From: Cupriavidus sp. BIS7
GTDB lineage: Bacteria; Pseudomonadota; Gammaproteobacteria; Burkholderiales; Burkholderiaceae
Assembly (NCBI RefSeq): GCF_000292345.1
Contig: NZ_ALOU01000091.1
Coordinates: 1-64,000, forward strand
Reading direction: 5' to 3'
DNA length: 64,000 bases
Shown: positions 16,096 through 32,795 of the stretch, in pieces
How the letters are laid out: the number at the start of each line of letters is the position of its first letter
How positions within the stretch are numbered: the first letter of the stretch is position 1
The notes under the pieces: model-generated
Told to the model about the DNA's origin: nothing
Seen by the model: the letters and a program-made list of their open reading frames with translations, nothing else
The model's database searches: none
Made by a program: the position numbers and the translations under genes

Positions 16096-18684
16096 CTACC
16101 TCCGGTTCGAATCACTTGCCGCATTCGCCTGAGCGTGCAGCGGCTGATCCGCAACTCTCGTGCTCTGGACGTGGCCGCTTGACCGATGCAACAGAGACAC
16201 CGGAACCCGTTCCACGTGCCACACGCGTTCGCAGTACTCACGAATCGCGCGATCCGATGAAAAGCGCCCGGATCGGCTGCAGGACAGGATCGACATGCGT
16301 TGCCAGCGCACGGTATCGGCAAACGCTGCCGACACCTGCTGCTGGCATTGAAAGTACGAGGCAAAGTCGGCCATCAGCAGATACGGGTCATGTTCCAGCA
16401 GACCATGGAACAGCGGCGCAAACAGTGCCGTATCGCCTTTAGAGAAGAAGCCGTGCTGGATCAGGTCCACCACGGCGCGCAGTTCCGGGCTGCCGTGATA
16501 GAAGTCGGCCGGATGGTAGCCAGCCGACAGGAGCCCCTGGACGTCAGCAGCATTGAGTCCGAACGAGAAGAAGTTGTCCGCGCCGATGGCATCGCGCAGT
16601 TCGATGTTGGCGCCATCCATCGTGCCGATCGTAATGGCGCCATTCATCGCGAACTTCATGTTTCCCGTGCCGGATGCCTCCTTGCCTGCCAATGAGATCT
16701 GCTCGGAGAGATCGGCCGCCGGATAGATCTTCTGCCCGTAGGTGACGTTGAAGTTGGGCAGGAACACGATCTTGAGCCGGTCGCGGACCTGCGGGTCGCG
16801 ATGCAACACTTCGGCCACCGACGTAATGAAGCGGATCATCAGCTTCGCATGGTGATAGCCGGGCGCGGCCTTGCCCGCAAACAGGAATGTTCGGGGCTGC
16901 ACGTCGGCGTGAGGGTCCGACTTGATGTGGTGATAGAGCGCGATGATATGGAGCGCGGCAAGGTGTTGGCGTTTGTACTCGTGGATGCGCTTGACCATCG
17001 CATCGACCATCGACGCCGGGTCCACCACCACGCCCGTGCAGTCGTGTATCAGCCGCGCCAGATCGCGTTTGTTCTCGCGCCGCACGGCTTGCCACTGCGC
17101 GAGGAAGCCCGGATCGTCGGCATACGGTTCGAGCGCCCGAAGCCGGTCCAGATCCTTGATCCAGCCGTCGCCAATGGCTTCGGTGACAAGTCGCGTCAGG
17201 CGTGGGTTCGACAGCGCCAGCCAGCGCCGGGGTGTCACGCCATTGGTGATGCTGGTGAACTTGGCCGGCCACATGGCATGGAAGTCGCGCAGCAGATCCT
17301 CTCGGATCAGCTGTGAATGCAGTTCCGCCACGCCGTTGATCGTATGGCTGCCAACACACGCAAGACTGGCCATGCGCACACAGCGCTCGCCATGCTCGTT
17401 GATCAGCGATAGCCGCGCCAGTCGCGAATCGTCGCCGTAGAACCATACACGGACCTCATCCAGGAAGCGGCTGTTGATCTCATAGATGATCTCCAGATGC
17501 CGTGGCAGGATTCGCCCGAACAGTTCGATCGGCCATTGTTCCAGCGCTTCGGGCAGCAGCGTGTGATTGGTGTAGGCAAACGTGCGGCGCGTGATGTCCC
17601 ATGCTTCGTTCCAATGCAGGTCATGCTCGTCCATCAGCAGCCGCATCAGTTCCGCAATGCCAATCGCCGGGTGCGTGTCGTTAAGCTGCACGGCGAACTT
17701 CTCGTGGAAGCGGTTCACGGGAATGCCATGGGCCTCCAGCAACCGCAGCATGTCCTGCAACGAGCAGGCGACGAAGAAGTACTGCTGCTCGAGCCGGAGC
17801 TCCTTGCCCTGCTGTGTCTCGTCGTTTGGATAGAGCACCTTGGTCAGGTTCTCTGAGGTGATCTTCTTGCTGACTGCGCCAAGGTAGTCACCGCGGTTGA
17901 ACGTGCCGAAGTCGAACGCTTCCGTGGCTTCCGCGCGCCACAGCCGCAATGTGTTGACTGTATTGACGCGGTAGCCAAGGATCGGCGAATCGAACGGCAC
18001 GCCAACCACGGTCTTTGCCGGTATCCAGCGTACGCGGTAACGGCCATTGTCATCGGTGAAGTGCTCGGTCCGTCCGCCAAGGCGAACCTGCACCGCACAA
18101 TCGGCGCGCTGGATCTCCCACGGGTTGCCACGGCGAAGCCACGTATCGGTGGTCTCCACCTGCATGCCGTCGATGATGTGCTGTTGAAAGATGCCGTACT
18201 CGTAGCGGATGCCATAGCCGATGGCCGGTATCTCGAGTGTGGAAAGCGAATCCATGAAGCAGGCCGCCAGCCGCCCCAGGCCGCCATTGCCAAGGCCCGG
18301 CTCCTCTTCCTGGGCAAGGATTTCATCCAGGTCCAACTCCAGCGTGGCCATGGCCGCACGGACTTCGTCGAAGATGCCCAGGTTGACGAGGTTGTTGCCA
18401 AGATGCGGGCCCATCAGGAACTCGGCCGAAAGGTACGCCACCGTACGTGACGGTTGCGCCTGGTAGGTCTCGGCCGTACTGATCCAGCGCTGCACAAGCC
18501 GGTCACGTACGGTATGGGCCAGCGCCTGGTAGAGGTCATTCTCGCTGGCGTGCCCGGGCAGCTTTCCTTGCGTATAGAACACGTGGTCAAGGAATGCGCG
18601 GCGGATCGTTGCGCTCGACATCGCGGTACGCGTGTCGTCGGTGTGTTCGGCGAGCGCCGTGGCAGAGTGGAATGGGTGGGGCAT
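16096..18684 (-). CDS. glgP: glycogen/maltodextrin phosphorylase
   Basis: GlgP (862 aa) removes glucose-1-phosphate from alpha-1,4-glucan ends. The pyridoxal-phosphate lysine lies in EASGTGNMKFAMNGA. Other family blocks are present: SAEFLMG, GLGNGGLGRLAACF, QLNDTHPAI, RIHEYKRQ. The ATG comes one base after the malQ stop, behind a strong GAGGAGG site. About 30 residues after the normal C-terminus (VQSTRVADQPLHAQ...) form a polar tail. Confidence 0.96.
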   Translation of the reverse strand: MPHPFHSATALAEHTDDTRTAMSSATIRRAFLDHVFYTQGKLPGHASENDLYQALAHTVRDRLVQRWISTAETYQAQPSRTVAYLSAEFLMGPHLGNNLVNLGIFDEVRAAMATLELDLDEILAQEEEPGLGNGGLGRLAACFMDSLSTLEIPAIGYGIRYEYGIFQQHIIDGMQVETTDTWLRRGNPWEIQRADCAVQVRLGGRTEHFTDDNGRYRVRWIPAKTVVGVPFDSPILGYRVNTVNTLRLWRAEATEAFDFGTFNRGDYLGAVSKKITSENLTKVLYPNDETQQGKELRLEQQYFFVACSLQDMLRLLEAHGIPVNRFHEKFAVQLNDTHPAIGIAELMRLLMDEHDLHWNEAWDITRRTFAYTNHTLLPEALEQWPIELFGRILPRHLEIIYEINSRFLDEVRVWFYGDDSRLARLSLINEHGERCVRMASLACVGSHTINGVAELHSQLIREDLLRDFHAMWPAKFTSITNGVTPRRWLALSNPRLTRLVTEAIGDGWIKDLDRLRALEPYADDPGFLAQWQAVRRENKRDLARLIHDCTGVVVDPASMVDAMVKRIHEYKRQHLAALHIIALYHHIKSDPHADVQPRTFLFAGKAAPGYHHAKLMIRFITSVAEVLHRDPQVRDRLKIVFLPNFNVTYGQKIYPAADLSEQISLAGKEASGTGNMKFAMNGAITIGTMDGANIELRDAIGADNFFSFGLNAADVQGLLSAGYHPADFYHGSPELRAVVDLIQHGFFSKGDTALFAPLFHGLLEHDPYLLMADFASYFQCQQQVSAAFADTVRWQRMSILSCSRSGRFSSDRAIREYCERVWHVERVPVSLLHRSSGHVQSTRVADQPLHAQANAASDSNRR

Positions 18685-18685
18685 G

Positions 18686-20863
18686 TCAATCCTCCTCGCT
18701 GCACAGCGCCGTCACACGCGCCAGCACGTCGTCTCGCCGGAACATGGCTGGCACGTCCGCATCGAGCCGCCGCTGCCAGTTCGGATGGCCAGTGACCGTG
18801 CCCGGAATATTCGGTTGCTCGCGCAGCGCAAGCAGGTCCTCGGCAGGTACAAGGCGCAACGGTGTGCTCGCGCGCGACAGCCATCGCAGGATGGCCTCGA
18901 CCGGAGCCCGATCCACAGGCGGCTCCTCGCCGTCCGCCACGCCGAGTCTACACATGGCTTGCCAGAGCGACGAGCGTTCGGTAGCACGTTCTGCAATCAG
19001 ACCCGCTTCCGTTTCGTTCGTGCCCAACAGACGCAGCCGCGCACGCCATGCGATGTCCGTGCCACGCCACCAGCCGGCAATCGTCGGCAAATCATGCGTG
19101 CTGGTTGTGGCTACGGCGTCCCGGGGCCATTGGTCCGGAGGCAGGAACGGTGCCGCGGCTGCGGGTGCCATGTTGGGGGTGTCGCTCGTGTCACATGCGT
19201 CCGGCTCGCGTTCAAACCACAATACATCGATTCCGTACACACCGCGTGCCGAAAGTGCGGCATTGAATGCCTCGGGAACGGTGCCGAGGTTCTCGCCGAT
19301 GATGATCGCGCGGTGCCGCCACGATTCGATTGCGACAAGCCGCAGCAGGTCGTCCATCGGATACGTCAGGTATGCGCCCGCAGTGGCAGGGGCCCCGGCT
19401 GGCACGATCCACATGCGCGCCAGGCCCAGCACATGGTCGATGCGCAGGCCGCCGGCGTGCGCCAGGTTTGCACGCAGCATTTCAATGAACGCGGCATAGC
19501 CGGACCGGCGCAGGCCGCGAGGCGAGAACACCGCCACGCCCCAGTCCTGGCCGCGCGGATTGTAGAGATCGGGTGGGGCGCCGGCATGAAAGCCGCCGAG
19601 GATTTCCTGCTGGCGCATCCACGCATGGCTGCCTGCGGGATCGGTGCCAACGGCGAGATCGGCGATGACGCCGATCGCCATGCCGGCCGCGCGGGCGCGG
19701 CGCTGGGCCACGGCGAGCCCCTCGGCAGTCAGCCACTGGAGGAATTCGTGATAGCCAACGGCATCGGCGTGGCTGGTGGCAAAGGCAGCGACGGCGGGAT
19801 CGTCCGGCGTGCGCAGCGTCAGGGGCCAGTTGCGCCAGTCGGCGGCCTCGGCGCGCAATCCGGTGGCAAGCGGTTCCGCCTGGATCGCCTCGAAGCACGC
19901 GTGTGCGAACAGCGCCTTGCCGCCGCGCGCACCGAATGCCGCGAATGCCTGCCGTTGCTGCAGCGTAAGCAGTGCATCGCGATGTTCCCAGAGCCAGCGC
20001 AGCACCGCGTAGCGCATCGGCGCCAGTGTCGGCCAGTCGATGACCGGACTCGCTTCGGCAGTCGACAGCGCATTGCCGAGCCGCAGTGCCGCGACAGCCT
20101 GTTCGACCGCGTGCTGCCCGAAGACGCACGCCGGGTCTGCATAGAGCGCGTTGAAGAAGAGGCGACTCGATGGGGCGTAGGGGCTATAGCGTTCTGCCAG
20201 CCCCGCAAAGCCGGCATGCAGTGGGTTGATCGCAATGGCATCGGCGCCGGCCTGCGCCGCGGCCTCGGCGCAGTGTGCCAATGCGGTAAGGTCGCCCATG
20301 CCGGTAGCTGCACTGCGTCTCAGGCTATAGAGCTGCACGGCCAGGCCCCAGGGCCTGCGCGTGGGCACCGGTCGTGGCGAGTCGGCCAGCGCATCGGCGA
20401 TGCCGAAACAGCGTCGCGGTGCGACAGCTATGGTGGTCTCGATATCGCCGAGCAGCAGGCGGTGGTAGCCCCATTGGTCGATTGGCGCGATCTCCATCGT
20501 GCCTTCGCCGGTGCGCTGAGCGATGCCTTCCACGATGGTGCCGTCCTCGCATTCCAGCTGGTAGGGCCGCTGGGAAAGCGTGTGCGTCCAGGGCACTGCA
20601 ACGGGCGATCCCTGGTCGGCGGTGATCAGTGGCGGCAGCGGCTGCGTGGCATCCTCGGCAACCAGCCTGGAGAGCGATGCCTGGCATTCCCCGGCCGTGC
20701 GGCAGGGCAGGTCCAGCGCGTTCAGCACCGTACGGAGGGCATCCGTGGACAGCGTTTGAGGCCGCTTCCACGCATCGCGCCATCGCGTCTGCAGGCCTGC
20801 GCGATGGGCCAGCCGCACAAGGGGGTCTTCAAACGAGTCATCAAGCCGGTGGTGGGAACTCAT
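18686..20863 (-). CDS. malQ: 4-alpha-glucanotransferase
   Basis: MalQ (725 aa), a GH77 amylomaltase that redistributes alpha-1,4-glucan chains. Conserved residues: GGLRIDHVLGLARMW with nucleophile Asp, IIGENLGTVP with acid Glu, TSTHDLPTIAGWW. The ~130-residue N-terminal region is the extra domain seen in proteobacterial MalQ. The start ATG overlaps the glgX stop as ATGA, chosen over a longer frame that extends into glgX. It follows glgX and precedes glgP. Confidence 0.95.
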   Translation of the reverse strand: MSSHHRLDDSFEDPLVRLAHRAGLQTRWRDAWKRPQTLSTDALRTVLNALDLPCRTAGECQASLSRLVAEDATQPLPPLITADQGSPVAVPWTHTLSQRPYQLECEDGTIVEGIAQRTGEGTMEIAPIDQWGYHRLLLGDIETTIAVAPRRCFGIADALADSPRPVPTRRPWGLAVQLYSLRRSAATGMGDLTALAHCAEAAAQAGADAIAINPLHAGFAGLAERYSPYAPSSRLFFNALYADPACVFGQHAVEQAVAALRLGNALSTAEASPVIDWPTLAPMRYAVLRWLWEHRDALLTLQQRQAFAAFGARGGKALFAHACFEAIQAEPLATGLRAEAADWRNWPLTLRTPDDPAVAAFATSHADAVGYHEFLQWLTAEGLAVAQRRARAAGMAIGVIADLAVGTDPAGSHAWMRQQEILGGFHAGAPPDLYNPRGQDWGVAVFSPRGLRRSGYAAFIEMLRANLAHAGGLRIDHVLGLARMWIVPAGAPATAGAYLTYPMDDLLRLVAIESWRHRAIIIGENLGTVPEAFNAALSARGVYGIDVLWFEREPDACDTSDTPNMAPAAAAPFLPPDQWPRDAVATTSTHDLPTIAGWWRGTDIAWRARLRLLGTNETEAGLIAERATERSSLWQAMCRLGVADGEEPPVDRAPVEAILRWLSRASTPLRLVPAEDLLALREQPNIPGTVTGHPNWQRRLDADVPAMFRRDDVLARVTALCSEED

Positions 20864-23007
20864 GGCGTTGGCTCCTCGTCCCTGGGCACGGCGGCGATCA
20901 GCAATACCACCGCATGCGCGGCGACATTGCATACGGGGTTGCCGTCCGCATCGTCTGGCAGCGGCTCATCGTCAAGGTCAGGCGCCGCGCTGTCGAACAA
21001 CAGCCGCCAGTCCTCGCCTGGCTCGGGCGGGTGAAACGCCACGTCATCGCCGCTGGCGTTCAGGCACAACAGCACTACCTCGACCTCGTCATCGGCACTG
21101 TGCGCCGCACGCCGCAGCGCAAGCGTGCGGCCCTCGGGGTCGCCCCATTGCTCGCTGGTCAGTTCGTTGCCATCGGGGCCAAACCAGGCAATATCCTCCA
21201 GCCCGGGCGCGGGGCGCGAGCGGCCATGTACGAACCGGCTCTCCGTCAGTACCGGCAATTGCTTGCGCAGCGCCATCAGGCGGCTCACAAGCTGTTGCAT
21301 CGGCGCATTGGCCGGATCGGCGGCCTCGGTCCAGTCGAGCCAGGAAATCTCGTTGTCCTGGCAGTAGGCATTGTTATTGCCGCGTTGACTGCGGCCCCAT
21401 TCGTCGCCGGCGGTGATCATCGGTGTGCCCTGCGCCAGCAGCAACGTCGCCATCAACGCACGCGCCACGCGGCCACGCGTCTCAAGTATCGCGTCGTCAT
21501 CGGTCGGGCCGTCGATGCTGCCGTCCGGGCTCCAGTTCGCGCTGGCGTTGTCGTCCGCGCCGTCGCGATGGTCTTCCTGGTTGGCCTCGTTGCGCTTTTG
21601 CCGGTAGCTGACAAGATCGGCAAGCGTGAAGCCATCGTGCGCCGTGATGAAGTTCACGCTGGCCCATGGCTTGCGATGGTGGTGGTCGAACAGGTCGGCC
21701 GATCCGGTCAGCCGCGCGGCCAGTTCGCCGCGCTGGCCTGCATCGCCGCGCCAGAAGCGCCGCGCGTTGTCGCGAAACTTGTCGTTCCATTCGGCGAAGC
21801 CCGCAGGCTGGTTGCCGACCTGATAGCCGCCCGGGCCGAGGTCCCATGGTTCGGAGATCAGCTTGACGCGTGACAGCACCGGGTCCTGCAGGATGGCGTC
21901 GAAGAAGCCGGAGCCGGGGTCGAAGCCGTGGCTCTCGCGCCCGAGCGTAGTGCCAAGGTCGAAACGGAAGCCGTCGACGTGATAGCACTCGGCCCAGTAG
22001 CGCAGCGAATCCATCACCATCTGCAGCACGCGTGGATGGGAAAGGTTGAGCGTATTGCCGCAGCCGGTCACGTTGACGTAGTGACGCTCGTCGCCCGGTA
22101 TCAGGCGATAGTAGCTGGCATTGTCCAGGCCACGCCACGACACGGTTGGCCCAAGCTCACTGCCTTCGCACGTGTGGTTGTAGACCACGTCGAGAATCAC
22201 CTCGATACCCGCGGCATGGAGCCGGCGGACCGCCACCTTCACTTCGTTCAACTGCCGGCTGGCCAGGTACTGCGGCTCGGGCGCGAAGTATGCCATCGTG
22301 TTGTAGCCCCAGTAGTTCCGCAGGCCGCGCTCGACAAGGAAGCGATCCTGCAGGAATGCATGGACGGGCAACAGTTCGATCGCCGTCACACTGAGCCGGT
22401 GCAGATGGTCGATGAAACGCGGATCGGCCAGTGCAAAGAACGTCCCGCGCATGTGCGGCAACAAGTTCTCCCGCAGCATGGAGACGCCACGCACATGCAT
22501 CTCGTAGATCGATGTCATTGGCCATGGCACGGCCGGCGGCCTGTCATCGTCCCACTGGAAACTGTTGTCGACGACCACGGCCTTGGGCATGCCTGGCGCG
22601 CTGTCGCGGCGGTCCGGCGTGAGGTCGGCGCGCGGACTGTTCAGCCGGTATCCAAACAGCGCGTCCGACCAGCGCACGGGGCCGCTCAGCAGGCGCGCGT
22701 ATGGATCGAGCAGCAGCTTGTGCGGATTGAACCGGTGACCACGCACGGGCTCGTAGGGGCCGAAGGCCCGGTAGCCGTACAGCGTGCCGGGCTGCGCGTG
22801 CGGCAGGTAACCGTGCCAGACCTCGTCGGTGCACTCGGGCAGCGGCCAGCGCTGCACCTCCTTGTGACCGTTCGACGAGAACAGGCACAGGTCGATGCGT
22901 GTTGCATGGGCGGAGAAAAGTGCGAAGTTGATGCCAAGACCATCCCAGTGCGCACCCAGTGGATAGGGCTTGCCGGGCAGGAGACGGTCAATCGTGGCGA
23001 TCGCCAT
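20860..23007 (-). CDS. glgX: glycogen debranching enzyme GlgX
   Basis: GlgX (715 aa), isoamylase-type GH13 that hydrolyses alpha-1,6 branches left after phosphorylase trimming. Features: N-terminal CBM48 (PLGAHWDGLGINFALFSAHA), YEMHVRGVS, VILDVVYNHTCEG, VDGFRFDLGTTLG (nucleophile Asp), LISEPWDLGPGGYQ (acid Glu), ITAHDGFTL. It starts 22 bp after glgB, with an AGGGAGGGTATTGC leader. Length is typical. Confidence 0.96.
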   Translation of the reverse strand: MAIATIDRLLPGKPYPLGAHWDGLGINFALFSAHATRIDLCLFSSNGHKEVQRWPLPECTDEVWHGYLPHAQPGTLYGYRAFGPYEPVRGHRFNPHKLLLDPYARLLSGPVRWSDALFGYRLNSPRADLTPDRRDSAPGMPKAVVVDNSFQWDDDRPPAVPWPMTSIYEMHVRGVSMLRENLLPHMRGTFFALADPRFIDHLHRLSVTAIELLPVHAFLQDRFLVERGLRNYWGYNTMAYFAPEPQYLASRQLNEVKVAVRRLHAAGIEVILDVVYNHTCEGSELGPTVSWRGLDNASYYRLIPGDERHYVNVTGCGNTLNLSHPRVLQMVMDSLRYWAECYHVDGFRFDLGTTLGRESHGFDPGSGFFDAILQDPVLSRVKLISEPWDLGPGGYQVGNQPAGFAEWNDKFRDNARRFWRGDAGQRGELAARLTGSADLFDHHHRKPWASVNFITAHDGFTLADLVSYRQKRNEANQEDHRDGADDNASANWSPDGSIDGPTDDDAILETRGRVARALMATLLLAQGTPMITAGDEWGRSQRGNNNAYCQDNEISWLDWTEAADPANAPMQQLVSRLMALRKQLPVLTESRFVHGRSRPAPGLEDIAWFGPDGNELTSEQWGDPEGRTLALRRAAHSADDEVEVVLLCLNASGDDVAFHPPEPGEDWRLLFDSAAPDLDDEPLPDDADGNPVCNVAAHAVVLLIAAVPRDEEPTP

Positions 23008-23028
23008 GCAATACCCTCCCTATGCCGG

Positions 23029-25285
23029 TCAGGCGTGGTGCTGCCGGGGGCGCAACACCAGCGTGGCCAGCGGCGGCAGCGTCAATGCCAACGACGCCGG
23101 CTGGCCGTGCGACGGTGTCGCATCGGCCTCCACCTGTCCGTAGTTGCCCAGGTTGCTTCCGCCATAGCTTGCGGCGTCGGTGTTCAGGCATTCCTCCCAC
23201 GCGCCGGGCAGCGGTACGCCGAGCCTGTAGCCATGGCGCGGCACAGGAGTCATGTTGACGACAACCAATACAACCTCGCGGCTGGGCGGCGCGGCGCGGC
23301 GCAGGTACGCGAACACGCTGTTCTGATGATCGTCTCCCACCACCCACTGGAAGCCATCGGGCTGGTGGTCCATCGCGTGCAACGCGGGAAGGTCGCGATA
23401 GAGCCGGTTCAGATCCCGTACGAGCGAATGCACGCCGCGGTGCGCTGGCTGGTCCAGCAGGTCCCAGTCGAGTTCCGCATCGTGGTTCCATTCGCGCCAT
23501 TGCCCAAATTCGCCGCCCATGAACAGCAGCTTCTTGCCCGGATGGGTCCACATGAAGCCGTAATAGGCGCGCAGGTTGGCAAAGCGCTGCCAGTCGTCTC
23601 CGGGCGTCTTGCCGATCATCGAACCCTTGCCATGAACGACCTCGTCATGCGACAGCGGCAATACAAAGGCCTCTGACCACGCGTAGACCATGCCGAATGT
23701 CATGTCGCTGTGGTGCCACGCGCGGTGGATTGGTTCGTGCGACAGGTAGCGCAGCGTGTCGTGCATCCAGCCCATGTTCCACTTGAAGCTGAAGCCAAGT
23801 CCGCCCGATTCCACGCTGGCGGTGATGCCGGGCCATGCTGTCGATTCCTCGGCAATCATCAGCGTGCCCGGGCAGCGTTGGCGCACGACCGTGTTCAGCT
23901 CGCGCAGGAAGGCTACCGCTTCAAGGTTCTCCCGGCCGCCAAAGCGGTTGGGCACCCATTGCCCGGGCTCGCGGCTGTAGTCGCGGTACAGCATCGACGC
24001 CACGGCGTCCACACGCAGCGCATCGATATGGAAATGTTCGAGCCAATGCACCGCGCCGGCCAGCAGGAAGCCGCGCACTTCATTGCGGCCAAGGTTGTAG
24101 ATCAGCGTGTTCCAGTCCTGGTGATAGCCTTCGCGCGGGTCCTGGTGCTCGTAAAGCGCCGTGCCATCGAACTGCGCCAGGCCATGCGGGTCGGTCGGGA
24201 AGTGTGCGGGCACCCAGTCGAGGATCACGCCGATCCCTGCCTGATGGCAGCGATCGACGAAGGCGGCGAACTGTGCGGGAGAGCCCAGCCGTGCCGTTGG
24301 CGCAAACAACGACAGCGGTTGATAGCCCCATGAGCCGCCGAACGGATGCTCGGTGATCGGTAGCAGTTCGATATGGGTGAAGCCAAGATCGCGGACATAC
24401 GGGACCAGCTGTTCCGCCAGGATCTCCCAGCCGCGCGCGGTGTCGTTGGCAGCGCGTTGCCATGACAGTGCATGGAGTTCGTAGACTGACATTGGCGCCG
24501 CGTAGACATCGGTCCGTGTGCGCTGCGCCTGCCATTCGGCATCGTTCCAGCGGAACGGCGGGGCGCCGTGACCTGAACAGGCCACGACCGAGGCCGTTGC
24601 AGGCGGCATCTCTGCGGCCTGCGCGAGCGGGTCGGCCTTGTCGGGAAGCGCTTCGCCGTGCGGCCCGATCAGGTCGTACTTGTAGCGGCTGCCGGCGCTG
24701 GCCCCCATCGCGTTCGGAATGAAGATTTCCCACACGCCGGAGCCGTGGCGCAGCCGCATCGGGTGCCGCACCGGGTTCCAGCCGTTGAAGTCGGCAATCA
24801 CCGAGACGCGCTGGGCATTCGGCGCCCACACGGCAAAGCGCACGCCGGGTTCGCCGTCCACGATCAGGCACTGGGCGCCCAGGCAATGACCGAGTTCGAG
24901 ATGGCGGCCTTCGTTGAACAGGTGCAGGTCGAAGTCGCCAAGCAACAGGCCGAATGCGTACGGGTCGGCGCTGGTCTGTTCGCTGCCGTCGGCCCAGTGG
25001 ATACGCAGGCGGTAATCGTGCTGGGCGGGCTGCAAAGGCAACTCGTCGGGGAGCCGGCCCGCGAACACGCCTTCGCCATGCAGCGGCGTCATTTCCGCAA
25101 CGGTCGCGCCGTTGGCGTCGGTCAGGTGCACCGACGCCGCCCCGGGCAACATGGCGCACACCACCACGCTGTGTTCGTCCCGGTGCGGGCCAAGTACGCT
25201 GAACGGATCGGCCAGCCGGCCCGCCACGATTGCGTCGATGACCGGGGCCGGCAGCGTTGGTGCCGGCACGTCGAGGGTGGGCATA

Positions 25286-25299
<14 letters not shown>
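23029..25299 (-). CDS. glgB: 1,4-alpha-glucan branching enzyme
   Basis: GlgB (756 aa) introduces alpha-1,6 branches into linear alpha-glucan. It has an N1 domain (residues ~20-110), CBM48 (FAVWAPNAQRVSVIADFNGW), and a GH13 barrel with VILDWVPAHFPTDPHGL, DALRVDAVASMLYRDYSR (nucleophile) and MIAEESTAWPGIT (acid). Three in-frame ATGs are possible (25305, 25299, 25284). The second is chosen because GGGAG lies six bases before it. All overlap or touch the end of treS, implying translational coupling. Confidence 0.95.
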
Positions 25300-32070
<6,771 letters not shown>

Positions 32071-32264
32071 CGATGCAACGGCCGGGAATGCTTCAACCGC
32101 GGGGCAGCAAAGGCCAGATTGAGTCAGTCATTCTTGTGTTCTAGTTGCGATCGATCTTGGCGGATGTCGGGCGATGTCCGATTCTCGCAAGACCTCGTGC
32201 GCTGAACTGCTCAATGTGGATACCGGGGCCATGTCGACGCACGTGCATGCGTCGCCGTGGCCGA
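32071..32264. other. upstream region of the glucan/trehalose operon
   Basis: A 194-bp non-coding stretch that must hold the operon promoter. No unambiguous -35/-10 pair or operator was seen. Confidence 0.4.
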
Positions 32265-32355
32265 CGGCAGATATGGACGGCAGATATGGACGGCAGATAT
32301 GGACGGCAGATACGGACGGCAGATACGGACGGCAGATACGGACGGCAGATGCGGA
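32265..32355. repeat. seven tandem copies of a 13-bp unit
   Basis: CGGCAGATATGGA is repeated seven times without gaps. Copies 1-3 are identical, copies 4-6 carry a single T-to-C change (GATACGG), and copy 7 another change (GATGCGG). The graded variation shows stepwise slippage or unequal exchange. No spacers, so not a CRISPR. It lies between the glgE operon start and the tRNA-Leu terminator. Confidence 0.97.
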
Positions 32356-32445
32356 CGATGTGGAGTGCTACGCCGGCCGCGCGCGGGGTGGCGCGACAAG
32401 TGTCGGAAGGACAGGTGTCGGAAGGTGTCGGATTGCGGATTGACA

Positions 32446-32479
32446 GGAAGCCGCCCCTGCACAGACAGGGGTGGCTTCC
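32446..32479 (-). terminator. hairpin terminator of tRNA-Leu
   Basis: A 14-bp inverted repeat (32446-32459 and 32466-32479, one mismatch) four bases beyond the tRNA-Leu CCA end on the minus strand. The following T-run is weak (CTGTCAA), but position and stem strength fit a terminator or processing signal. Confidence 0.6.
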
Positions 32480-32483
32480 GAAA

Positions 32484-32795
32484 TGGTGCCCGAGGCCGGA
32501 ATCGAACCGGCACGCCTTTCGGCGAGGGATTTTCTTCCCACTTCGGCTTTCGCCGCCCGCGCTTGCGCGCCGTTCGTGGGCTGGAGCACGCCTTCACCAT
32601 AGCCTTGCGGCCGTAGGTGCCCGCCGTCTGCTCTCTACACCTTCCCGGCCATGGGCCTGGGCTTGGCTCGGCGTTGGCTCGGATGCCGGGGCATCCAGGG
32701 CTTTCGCCGAATTTGACGGGCTTCACTCCGGGCGTTTCCCCCCGAAGGCTCAAATTGTTTAAGTCCCTTGTGTCTACCGATTTCACCACTCGGGC
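32484..32795 (-). tRNA. tRNA-Leu(UAA) interrupted by a group I intron
   Basis: The 5' exon (32795-32761, 35 nt) holds acceptor GCCCGAG, the D-arm, and the anticodon stem and loop up to GGGACTT. The 3' exon (32533-32484, 50 nt) begins AAAATCCC, continues with a long variable arm (TCGCCGAAAGGCGT), T-loop TTCGATT and acceptor CTCGGGC, and ends A-CCA. Joined, the exons give the loop CTTAAAA with anticodon TAA and all stems paired. The interruption falls between U34 and A35. Because the gene is split, tRNA scanners tuned to short introns may miss it. Confidence 0.9.
32534..32760 (-). ncRNA. group I self-splicing intron (227 nt) in tRNA-Leu(UAA)
   Basis: The intron follows a 5'-exon U and ends in G before AAAATCCC, the group I boundary rule. 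Intron bases 10-12 (GAG) pair with exon CTT to form P1, with the obligatory G-U pair at the splice site. The following GCC hairpin (P2-like), the GGATGCC/GGCATCC hairpin, and the core block around 32609-32640 (GTAGAGAGCAGACGGCGGGC on the minus strand) followed by GCAAGGCTATGG line up by eye with cyanobacterial tRNA-Leu introns (subgroup IC3). No endonuclease is encoded. Splice sites and size fit; the fold itself was not computed. Confidence 0.85.

Noticed and set aside
18632..21034. 800-codon plus-strand frame opposite malQ and the glgX end
   Set aside because: Crosses gene boundaries on the other strand and has no recognisable domain; an antisense shadow.
32265..32355. CRISPR array
   Set aside because: The 13-bp units are directly adjacent with no spacers, and no cas gene is in the window.
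32484..32795. two separate partial tRNAs or a pseudo-tRNA
   Set aside because: The halves join at a canonical group I intron site to a fully paired tRNA-Leu(UAA), and the insert has a group I intron's size and ends.
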